Part shown: piece by piece, positions 50,011-61,500 of the stretch | Position numbering within the stretch: position 1 is the first letter of the stretch | Layout: the number at the start of each line of letters is the position of its first letter | Source of the DNA: Mugil cephalus | Lineage: Eukaryota > Chordata > Actinopteri > Mugiliformes > Mugilidae | Reading direction: 5' to 3' | NCBI RefSeq assembly: GCF_022458985.1 | Contig: NC_061783.1 | Location: 1,518,413 to 1,582,412 of the forward strand | DNA: 64,000 nucleotides | Notes under the pieces: model-generated | What the model was told of the DNA's origin: nothing | What the model saw: the letters and a program-made list of their open reading frames with translations, nothing else | Database searches by the model: none | Made by a program: the position numbers and the translations under genes

Positions 50011-50699
50011 TCAAATAAGTGCAGTGCATGGATAATCCAGCAGGGCTCATTCATTCATGCACCAGAGGGCCTTCACTTGACTCATCCAAAATGGCAGCTG
50101 TCAGTCAGTGACCCACATGTGTTTTCTCGTGGATATTTCTGCCAATTTTGAAAAAGCTAAAGTAAGAAACACTTCCAAATTGTTACTGAAACTTCAATAG
50201 GAAAAGTTACTGCATTGATACAATGTAAAACTACTTAATATTTCATAACTTATTTTATAATAAAACTGTTCTGAAAGTGTGTGTATCAAAATAGATACAG
50301 GTATGTAATCTGTCAGTAGTCATTTAATTACCAGTGACCTCTGGTGGCAATCCTCACACACCACACATTAAAATGAAGACCACCAATTTCTGCCATAAAA
50401 CTAGTCCTGAACAACGAATCCAAATTAGCATGTTAAAACAATAGAGGGTATGTGCCTGACCCACACCGGGTTGGATCCTAGTCTGTGGGGGTCTTCATAG
50501 AAGTCAAGTCAATGCTATTTAATCCAGGAAGCGGTCACACAACAAAGCTCTGCCTTAAAATTAAAAGGCCCCAAAAACGAATAAATTAAATAAAATAATA
50601 ACGGGAATGTTTTTTAAAATGTGTGACCAGTTATGCAAACACACAATAAAGTTACAAACTACCAATGAAAATATTAATAAATGTAAAACTGAATATTGT

Positions 50700-51102
50700 T
50701 CACTATCGATGTGTGCTATAGTTTAGATGCCGACGTGGTTCTTTGTTACAGTTTGTGTGCTTTGTAAATGAGGGTTTTATTTTGAAGGTCCGGGACAGAC
50801 GTTTGTTCATTCTCGTCCTGTGCGCCTTGACGCTGGTGAGGGACGCTGCATGCAGGGAGAGTGAGAGACATAGGGAGATGGCTGAAAGGAAGGAGGAGTG
50901 GACCGGGTCTGGAGCGAGTTTAGCAACCAGGGTAAGGTGACCTTGATCATCCAGAGGCGTCGGCGCTGCGGAAGGAGTCCACCCGGCCTGCGCACAGGCT
51001 GCTTGACAGAGATCGCCTCGACCTGCTCATCCTGGGAACATTTTACAATCCCTGCCGATTTCGACTGAGACAGACAACAGGATCTGCCTGGCCGCTGTGA
51101 TT
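50700..51102 (+). other. trak1: Candidate 5' exon(s) of trak1
   Basis: Two good donors occur: 50931/50932 (CAGG|GTAAGG) and 51102/51103 (GATT|GTAAGT). An ATG at 50878 in a fair context opens MAERKEEWTGSGASLATR up to the first donor in phase 0. If only the second donor is used, this becomes an upstream ORF closing at 50940. The left edge of the exon is not visible. The link to trak1 is inferred from position and strand. Confidence 0.4.
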
Positions 51103-52328
51103 GTAAGTAGTGCTGCGCTCTCTTGCTTTTCATCACCAACAAACGGCTTTAATGGCGATGTCATGCATCATCCGGTCAGCTGATCATGTGCTGTTGTGAG
51201 GACGTGATTTCTGGAGGAAAAAAAAAAAGAAAAAACACAGATTCTCATCCGTGACGTGACCTGCTGATGTGAATGAGGCCACACCCTCAGACAGCATTCA
51301 AATAACATTGTTTATGTCACATGCATGAGTCAACTCTGGCCTATTTGCTGTCAGCAGCATCAACAGTAGCAGCTACTGCAGGGCAGTTTGTGAATGCAGT
51401 ACATCCACTGGTCTGTCCTGTCCCAGCTGTTTCTCTCTCTTCAGTGTCAAATTCCAAGTATAATTTATTAATGCTTGGTCCAATGTGTGACAAATGAGGC
51501 AAAGTTCCCTGCTAAACACTGGAGAGAATGGTACAACTGCTGCAGTGGGAAAGACGTCCCAAGGTTGTAGTGCTGCTCGCTGAGAACAGAGAACGTGCCG
51601 GTGTGGGTCTGTGCACACTTGTCTGTCGATGTTATCATGTGGGGGTTTGTCATTTACAGAAACATTTTTATCCAAGGTGTATTCAGCAGACCATCACACA
51701 ATCTCTTATCTGACTGCAGAGGAAGGCACGCAAACTCCTTTTTTCCACCTCCTTTGTTTTTATGCTGCTGTCCAAGCTATTTGGTCTGACACATGAGTGA
51801 AATTCATGATCTGGATCAGTGTGATAGGGACAGTGACTGCACCCCACTGTTTGTCTGCAGTGACACACTGAGTCCTGTGTAATACAGACAGAGCTGCAAG
51901 GTCATCACGCACGAGCGCTGGTGTCCTGACGGTTGTTGGGTGATTGGGGACATCGGATGTGTGGGGTGCACAGCTGACTAGCAGTTAAAAGATGTGTCTG
52001 TGTAATTTGCCATGCTTGGAAAAAATTAAGTTGAACACTCTTGTTATCCCGAGTTGCTCTTGACCCCCTCTATCTGGTGTCAGATAAGAAGTGGTGTCTG
52101 CAGTGGATAGGCTCTGATTAATGCAGCATGCTGGCAGGCAGCACAGTGCAGAGTCAGCACTTGAAGTTACAGACTGTGGGAAAAGAGAGTGATGCATTGA
52201 TTAATGTATCACAGCAACATAAGTTTGTTTGACTCTCTAATGGTCTGTGATTCTCTCCCTCCATCCCTCTTCCCCCCTGTCTCTTGCCCCCCTCCCCACC
52301 CCCCCTCCCCCCTCGCCACTCCCCCCAG

Positions 52329-52423
52329 TTCTTTGTATCTGCTGCCTGCCCGGTGGACCTGCTAACCCAGCGGAGCTCCAGCTCCAGTGGCTCATGGCCC
52401 CTGATTCTCTCCATCTGTGAGAG
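52329..52423 (+). other. trak1: Alternative 5' exon candidate of trak1
   Basis: A long C-rich polypyrimidine tract ends in CAG at 52328, and a good donor (GAGAG|GTGAGCC) follows at 52423/52424. If this exon is used as 5' UTR, its ATG (52394) opens only an 8-codon frame. If it is coding from the 50878 start, it stays open, but its end phase does not fit the 52518 acceptor. Confidence 0.35.
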
Positions 52424-52517
52424 GTGAGCCAAGCTGGCCTCCCCGGCATCCTCCCTGCCCCTGGCCCCAGACCTGGATCCGGATCCGGACCCTGAGCCTA
52501 ACCTGCGGTGCACACAG

Positions 52518-55500
52518 GAGGAGCAGTATGTGAGCGTGGGCGAGTCCAGCGAGCTTGACACACACAGGGCACCACCCGACTGCAGGGACGCCGAGACCAT
52601 CACTGGTAGGAATCCACAGCATTGGATTCAGTTTTTATCACGAGCCCCAACAGAAGCATAGTAGAAATTTGTCACTGCATAAAAGTATTAAATATCAAAA
52701 TCTCCAAACATGGCTGCACAGTTTGCAATAGGAAACTAACAGTAGCCATAGCTGTGAATTTGGCATAAAATTTGATTCTTTAAAATACTTCATAAAATTA
52801 TGCCGCTTTAAAAACCACCATGTTTTTACATAGTGATACCAGTGGATTTTATTAATGTTTTATTATTTAACGTTTTAAAATGCATGCAAACAAAAAAAAG
52901 AACATTATTGTAATGTTTACCAAAAAGATTTGATACGTAGACTCATACACTCCATTAGGGCATTAGGTTAGGACAATAAAAATCAAATGACATTATCTGC
53001 CTCTTAAAACTAAAGTCTCTTTGGTTGCGAGCTGTGATTTGGATCCTGATTGAAATACTGTCCATCACTTGCCTCCTCCTTGTCTTCTCTGTGATGTTCA
53101 GATGTGTGCAACAGCACTGATCTGCCAGAGTTTGAGATCATCAGCCTTTTGGAGGAGCAGTTGCCGGTGTACCGGTTGCGGGCTGACACCGTCTACGGCT
53201 ACGACCACGATGACTGGCTCCACACTCCCCTCATCGCGCCGGACGCCCGTCTCGAACTGACTACCGAGCAGATTGAAGAGACACTCAAATACTTCTGTAA
53301 GTAATAGTCTGTGATAAACTGTGATTCTTCAGACAGTGTGAATGTAGTAAGGTGGAAAAAGGAAGACTTAATAATACTTAATGAAACTGGTAGAATTTAA
53401 TCTCAGGGGCTGACACTAGGTTATTTTAGAAGTAGGGCAGTTAATCACCTGGAACCAATTTAGCACATATTTTATTATCAGGCATAACATTATGACCAAG
53501 ACAGGAGCAGTGGATAACATTGAGCAACTTGTGACAACCCAATGTTCTTCTGGGAAACTTTTGGACCTGGCATTTATGTGGATGTTACATCCTATAGCAA
53601 TGGCACTCCTTGATGGCAGTAGCACTCCCCAGCTGGATGCAGCCTCACACAGACACACACACAAAAACAATTTAGGAATAACTCAAAAAAACATGAAGAA
53701 CAGCACAAGGTGTTGACCTGGCCTCCACATTCAGTAGATCCCAAATAGATCAAGTATCTGTGTGATGCGCTGGCACAAGTCTGATCCACAGAGACCCCTC
53801 CCCTTAATCCATAGGATCCAAACGCCCCCATTGGCAATTGTGTTGCCAGACAACACAGGACACTCTCAGACGACCCATGTCCATTCTCTGTTTCAGAAGT
53901 GCAAGGAAGACCTACACAATATTTGGACAGTGGTCGTAATGTTATGCCTGATCAGTGTTTGTGTGGATAAATAGTTCTATAAGTGTCTCTGTGATTTTAC
54001 TGTAACCAGTGTTAAAATAAAATATATTTCTACAGTATTTATTAATCTGTCCTGGGTGGAGGCATCAAGATTGGACCATTTGGATTAAGTCTAGTACACT
54101 GTTGTGTGTCCTGATCACATGGATGGACTCCTCTTTCTCTTAACCTTGGAGATTACATTGAGAAGATACATAACAATTCAGAAACTGAGTGTGTGTCAAA
54201 TAGTCTTGTGAAATCTGTAAGAAATGTGTTTCTCTCTTGAGTACAGTACACATTTATTTTTTGAGTCAAAGCTTGTAACTTAGTCAAAATATTTTCCGGT
54301 ACTTACTATGCAAACTTAGGCCTTTCTCTCTTTCTGCAATAAATGCAACAATGACTGCAATGTGGCCGTGGAAGATCAGTACATTGAATTTTAATAAAAA
54401 TCCTTTGTGCTCTCTTCTTCACCCTGTGTAACACACCAGCTTAAGTGACACAGAAGTGTCTGCAGATACTTTTTTTAAATATTAAAACTGGTTCTTGCTG
54501 TTAATAGATTACATTATGACTTTGCTTCTGCTTCCCTCTGTAATAATCAGGGTGTAAGGGCTGGTTTATGTGTTATTCATTATTGAATTTATTTTTGAAT
54601 TTATTTATTTATTGCACAGCCTCTAGCTAATGTGTACAATTGTAGAGAGAGAGAGAGAGAGAGAGAGACGGGATTTTAGGTAATGAAAGATGATGAAACA
54701 GGGGAGGGAGAGATGTTGGATGTTGTCCTAGTAGCTCAACTGTGTGGATTGGCTTCGTCTCTATCTCGAATCCTGTCCCATCCAATCAGCATTCAGCTCC
54801 AGCTTCTGTGTCATCTCTCTGCTTCCCTTCCACTGTCTGTGTGGGTGGAGGGTAATTCAGTCTCTACAGTCCAGTTGGTGTGATAGAAATTGATAGGATC
54901 AGTGTTTGGAATGGTGGCGGTCTCTGTTTGTTTACCGTTGTGGAGCCAATGGAGGATACATACAGCGAGAGAAGGATGTGGAGATTAGAGAGGAGTGAAT
55001 GTAAGATGGAGGATGACATGAAAGGTAGAATATAAGTCTTGAAAAGAAAGGTTGTGTGTTTTATTTGATTGTTGTATTTATTTATTTATTGCCTTATAGA
55101 TAGAGATGGGCAGACTGGCATTTAACGTGATGGACATCCAAGGTTCAGTTTGTTTACAGAATCCAGAAGATTGTAGTTTTTTATACTATACTTTTATACT
55201 TATACTATTACTATTTCAGGATCTCCAAAAATACAGTATAGCAGTCTGAAACAGTATGTTTTCTCTTTAATTTATTTTTATGGGTTCCAAGGCTTTAATG
55301 AAATGGTTTTACGCCACTATCAGGAGGCTTAACATAATACATTCAATAACTTTGTACTGGATGTTATTGACCAGAGCTCTGAGGATCGATGAAAGCTGTC
55401 ACCCCAGGGCAGCAGAGCCCACTGCTGTGTGCCATGGACAACAACCCTTTCCCCTTTAACTCTGCCCTGCTCATTACGCCACCTCTGAGTAGATGACTTT

Positions 55501-58500
55501 TTCCCGTGTCTGTTGCATAATAGGCCCGTTGTGCATGGCATATATCGCAGCTGCACAAATGAGACGTTAGGTCAACTGGAGTGAAGGCTATGGTCTCTTC
55601 CTCGGTTTTGATTCTTACATCCTGCGTTTTATATTTCCACAGTGCTATGTGCAGACAGAGTGGGCCAGATGACGAAGACCTACAATGACATTGATGCTGT
55701 CACACGTTTGTTGGAGGAGGTGAGATGGTCTATTTTTTTGTCTCTTCTGTCAGTGTAATTTAAAGCATCACACGGAGGGATTCTTTTAATCAGACTAAAT
55801 CACAGGACTGATAGGAAGAACTGTGAGGGCTGGAATGATTGGCAGTACTTTGCCTATGGCAAATGTGTCAAGTGCATAGAACAAATTCCCCGTGTAGCAC
55901 AGGACGATAAAGTACCTTCATCTCTGCTCTTCTCTTGTTTTGTCTTCAACCACTAGAAAGAGAGAGATTTGGAGTTGGCTGCGAAGATCGGCCAGTCGCT
56001 TCTGAAGAAGAACAGAACTCTGACTGAACAGAATGACTATTTGGAGGACCAAGTGGGGCAAATTACAGAGGAGGTGTGCACACATTCTACTTCATCCTCA
56101 TTTACAGACTAATGATGATGTTTTGGTTCCTCATGCACAAGTGTTCAACGGCATCTGTCCTCCTCCAGGTGGCACAGCTGCACCATGAGCTGAACCTGAA
56201 GGATGAGCTGCTGCAATTTTACACCAATGCAGCTGAGGAGAGCGAGGAAGAGTCCAGCAGCTCCACAACGTTAGCTTCCTCTCTTTGCTACTTAATATCA
56301 CTCATCCAAACTACAGCTGATATAATAGTAGTGTACAAACAAGCAACTAAAACATGACCCAGTACAGACATTCGACCTTCTGACTACAAATACTATGCTC
56401 ACTCAATGTTTATCCATTTAAAGGGGTAGGAAGAGTAAGTTGGAAACGGCTTCAGGGGGCTTTGTGAGTGACACACTCCAGAGGAAACTCAAAGAGCTGG
56501 AGGAGGAGAACTTGTCGCTTCGCTCTGAGGTAACCCACACAATAACAGCAAGACGTAAAGTTAGAATCGGAATCTGCTCTGAATATTTAGTTTAACCGTG
56601 GCTGTCACTGTGCAGGCTAACCATCTGAAGTCAGAGACAGAAACTTATGAAGAAAAGGAGCAGCAGCTTGTCAATGACTGTGTGAAAGAACTCAGTAAGC
56701 TCTGTTCTACTTTGTCAGCGTGTGCATCTAAAGTTAGCTTGCACTGAAATTGTCTTTATCACCTCCTATTACAATATCCACTATTTCATTCACACAAACA
56801 TGTACTCCAGTATTTTTCTCACTTGCACTTCCAGGGTTGTCTAGTCTCCAGATCTCTGTCATAGCCGAGGAACTGGCCCGTAAGACCGAGGATGCCTCCC
56901 GACAACAAGAGGAGATCACACACCTCCTCTCCCAGATAGTAGATCTGCAGAAGAAAGCCAAATCTGTGAGTGTACATGTACAAGCAAGGTTTCAGCTTGA
57001 GTAATTACTTATTTGCTGTTACACTCTTGTGCTGCTTAGAAGTTAGCTAACTCAAAGTTGCATGTGTGTGTCCAGTATGCAGTGGAGAATGAAGAGCTCT
57101 GTCAGCACCTGATTGCAGCCAAAGATGCTCAGAGGCAGCTTACAGCAGAGGTAATTTCCTGCCTTCCCAAGCTGTTCTCTGATCATGGATCATTCACCGT
57201 TTTCATGATAACATGGCTAATAATTTTATTGCTGTGTGGGAAATATTCAACAGCTCCAGGAGCTGGAGGACAAGTACTCAGAGTGCATCGAGATGCTTCA
57301 TGAAGCTCAGGAGGAGCTGAAGAACCTGAGGAACAGAAACTACCCCGGAGGAACCCCCCGCCGCTACCACCCACTGGGACTGTACCCAATGGTAAGGGAG
57401 TGAGTGTGTGTTCGTGTATATGGGTGTGATTACATTATTATTTTCCCTTTCTTGAAGACATGTGGTGTTGCAGGATTCCCTGGCAGCTGAGATTGAGGGA
57501 ACGATGAGGAAGGAGTTGAGTCTGGAGGACCCTGAGTGTGAAGAACAGAAGTGCGTATGTTTTAATGTCACACTGCTTCAGTATGCTGCAATTTTATTCA
57601 TTCGTTCATCTGTTATCTATCGCAGCTTCAGATATTCAAGAGCCACTGGGCGAGAGGTGGGTATGTCCTGGACAGGTCTCCCATCTATCACAGGGCTAAC
57701 ACAGAGAGACACACAACCACACTTAGAACCACACCTACGGCCAATTAAGAAACACTAATTAACCTTACATGCATGTATTTGGACTGTGGGAGGAAGCACG
57801 AACATCCAGAGAAAACCCCCACAGAACATGCAGACTCCACACAGAAGGGTCCCAACCCACCAGAGCTTTCAAGCTCAGAACCTTCTTGCTGTGAGGTGTC
57901 AGTGCTAACCACTGTGTGGCTGTCATTTACTTTCAGTTGTATTCACAGAATTAAAAGAAAGAAAGAAAAAAAAAGAAAAAATAGTGTAAACTGATCAGCC
58001 ATAACATTATGGCTGTAGAAGTAAATAACACTGACCATCTTGTGACATGTACCAACCACCTAGACCAGAACAGACACCCACACCCAAGAGCAATGACAAA
58101 ATGAAAACATGAAGAGCAGCACAAGGTGTTGCCACAAGATCCCAAACTGATCAAGTATCTGTGGGATGATCCACAGAGGCCCATCCCCTCAACCCATACG
58201 GCCCCCACTAACACCATTCCGTTGCCAGATCCCACAGACACCCTCAGAAGACCCATTCTCTGATGAGGTTTGGAGGCACAAAGGAGACCTACATATTGGG
58301 ACATATTGGGTCATAATGTTATGCCTGATCGTTGTACGTAATAACAAATATAATGATTTGTTGATTGAAGTTTTTTTATATTTTCTAATATGTAAAAGTG
58401 TAATTTTATACATGTACTCCACAAAGACAATACTTATTGTAAAAACAAATAAAACTAGTGAGAATAGTAAGAAGAATTCAGACTTCAGTTTACTTATGGA

Positions 58501-61500
58501 AAATAAATAATAATAATTGGAAGGTTGATGTCAAAACAGTGCCCCTTAAGTACATACATTAGCTGAGAAAATAAATGAAACTAAAAATGAGTGCTTGATA
58601 GCTTGGTTAACTAAAAATGAGCAACAGTACAAGTTAGCTCACTTTGGTTGTTAATGAAGAATTTTGACCAAACATTGTGCATGTTAGCCAACAAACAGTA
58701 TAAAAACTAAATAACACTGGCTAAGAAAGTAAAAAATAATAATGATTATGCCTCTCAGAGTTGTGATTATTGTAGTTGTCAAAGTGCCATTTATTTCCAT
58801 GATTCAGTCTGGTAGTCTGAACCATGGAAATAAATGATAATACAAAGAAATAAATAACCTAACAAAGTGTAGCTCACTTTCTTACCCATAGCCAAAAGTG
58901 TCACTAGCCAGAAAATCAGTTTGTCTTTGACATTCATTGAGATTTCACTCTGTCCCCCAGGAGACCTGCTTCAACTATTATGAATTCTTTGAAATAAAAG
59001 AAAAATACTATATATAACAACACAGACAACATGAAATATAGGATAATGGTCTCATGTTTAACTGTGTGCAGGATCCATCAGCAGCGTGTGTTTGAGACGG
59101 TCAAGAACGTCAACCAGACAGTCCGTCAGCGCTCACTGACTCCAACCAACGCCAACATCCCTGGCTCCAACCAGTCCCTGTCTGCTCGAACATCGCCTCA
59201 GTCCAGCGGCCTCACTACTCCACGCTCCAGCATATATGGGGGGGATGTCAGCGGAGACAGTGTTGCCCTTGACAACCGAGCACAGAGCATCCTGATGGAG
59301 ACGGCATCCAACCAGGATATGTGAGTAGATAGATAGATTCTTTATTATGCCAAGGGGCAGCTGTTAGGGATTATAAAGAACTTCTTAAGAATAATGTTAA
59401 AACATATTATTTTCATTGCTGCAGAGGTGCAGACGGTCGAGAGAAGAAGGCTAGTGGGGCTGAGGACCTTCGGCTGGCCTTACGTCGCTTGTCTCTGCGT
59501 CGACAAAATAACTTGAGTGAGAGGCGCTTCTTTGAGGAGGAGAGAGAGCGTAGGCGCGGGGGACATGTTGGACTGCAGGACTCCCTGAGCCAAGAGACCA
59601 TGTTGACACCATCCGAAAGCATCATGTCCCTCGGGAACCTGCACCTGTGGGCCTCACGGGGGCCCTATCTCCCAGACAAGCTCCAGATCGTCAAACCACT
59701 TGAAGGTGAGGGAGAAAGCGAGGGCGGAATGAGCTGCAAGACGGGGAAAAACAGGGAAGGCGAGCGGCACAGACCGGTCTTGGCAAAGAAAGGGAGCAAG
59801 TGGGCCTGGGGGATGGAAGGGGAGAGGAGGCGTTCACGAATGCTTGAGGGGGATAGGGAGAAAGGATGGGGGTGGGCAAGGAAAACTGGAGCAGGGATGG
59901 AGAGGGAGAGGGGAAGGAGGTGGGCCAGAGACCGAACCGGAAGCAGGAAAGTGAAGAGTGTAATAGAGAGGAACGAGAGACCCCTGTCATTGATGCTGTT
60001 CAACTCGTTCTGGTCTCTGATGCATCATGACAAGTCAGGCAGCTTTGCATCTCCTCACAGCTATTACAAAGATACACAACCCAGAGCATGGCTGTAGACA
60101 AACACACACATGATTAAACGGAGGAAGAAACAGGTGGTGACTCTTCAATTCTTTTATTAATCTTGGCCTATAAAGGAAAACATACGATAGTTATATAAAA
60201 GCTCCAGTATCCAGTAAATACATGTACACTTTTATTTTGGAGGCCACTGATTCACTGATGTCTTCACTGGGGTTTTGACTTCATAATCATTGTATCATTC
60301 CTATTGTTTGTTGTTTAACCTCTGAGGTGGCTGCTTTTGCTCTGCTCTTTGCTGCCCTCCTCTGGCTATAACCTATACCTCAACAATACGTAAAAACTCA
60401 CCATCTGCTTTTGACCTTGCATACAGTCCAGTAATATATGAATAAAACCCTGCTACTGCTTCTGTTCACATTTCTGTGTATTCTTCTCATTATTTTTTCT
60501 TTATGTTTTCATTATCTTTATTTGTGACTTCCTCTTTTTTCTTTTTTCATCGTGCAATCTGTCACTTCTCGCTTTCCAATACGTGGGACTCACTAATAAA
60601 AAAATTCTCATTTTGTTTCGCTTCTCCATTTCATGTCTTTGTCGTATTACTTTTCTCTCTATCTTTTATGCAGCTTCATCCTCTTCGCTCTCTTTCATAC
60701 ATGTTCTCATGAGGCAGTTTTTGACCACAGTACTGTAGCTAATACCATCAGTGTGTTCCTGCACTGTTTTTCAGGATCAGTTACTACCACTAACTTATGA
60801 TGTAATGATGATGAAGGACATGATGATTTTTCATCTATCAATTTAGGAATTCCATGTAATTCATAACATGTAAGAACCTGTTTAAACTTTGATGTTTTAT
60901 TGATATGTTAAGATTCTGAGTGTTTAGTCAAGTACATTGCAGTTACGCGCTTTTCTTTCCATCAGGCTCTGCCACCCTGCACCACTGGCAGCAGTTAGCT
61001 CAGCCTCACCTCGGTGTGATACTGGACGCCAGGCCAGGGGTCGTGCCAAAGGGATACAGACCCCTTGAACTAGAGCTGGAGCAGGTCTGTGTGTGTTACA
61101 GAGACAGAGAGATCCATATCCACAACTTCCACAACACATCTTTGCATCTTTGCCATATGTGCAACTACAGTGGGTTTAACACAATAGTACCAACACAGTT
61201 TTGGTTTCTCATTTACTGTAGAGATAATCAAAGTCCTGTCAGGACTGTGTGGGACGAGTGACATAATCCTTCATGATATCAAATAGCTGTTCATGTCCCT
61301 GAAATGTTCCTGCTATTTGTCACAGTTAGTGGAAGGAAATTTAAGAGAGCGCAGTGATGGCTAAATATGTACATTTATTTTTATATCTCCCAGTTCAAAA
61401 TTACACATGATCACAAGTGGTTAACTCTCAGAAAAAAGTGTCTGTAAATCTGTATAATACCTAAATAATAACTCAGATTGGAGAGTCATTCAATTCTTTA

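Larger units (their letters stand above)
44776..50700. other. Head-to-head spacer between the slc22a13-like gene and trak1
   Basis: The left 150-700 bases should contain the slc22a13-like 5' UTR and promoter. From 46190 to 48530 the DNA is a chain of mobile-element remnants, listed separately. Further right are an AAT microsatellite (49271-49331), an AT-rich inverted repeat (49918-50010) and AT-rich sequence with no supported gene. Confidence 0.6.

Noticed and set aside
59665..60003. Minus-strand open frames of about 100 aa opposite the trak1 read-through
   Set aside because: They are Ser/Pro/Leu-rich complements of a purine-rich strand, with no splice sites or family match.
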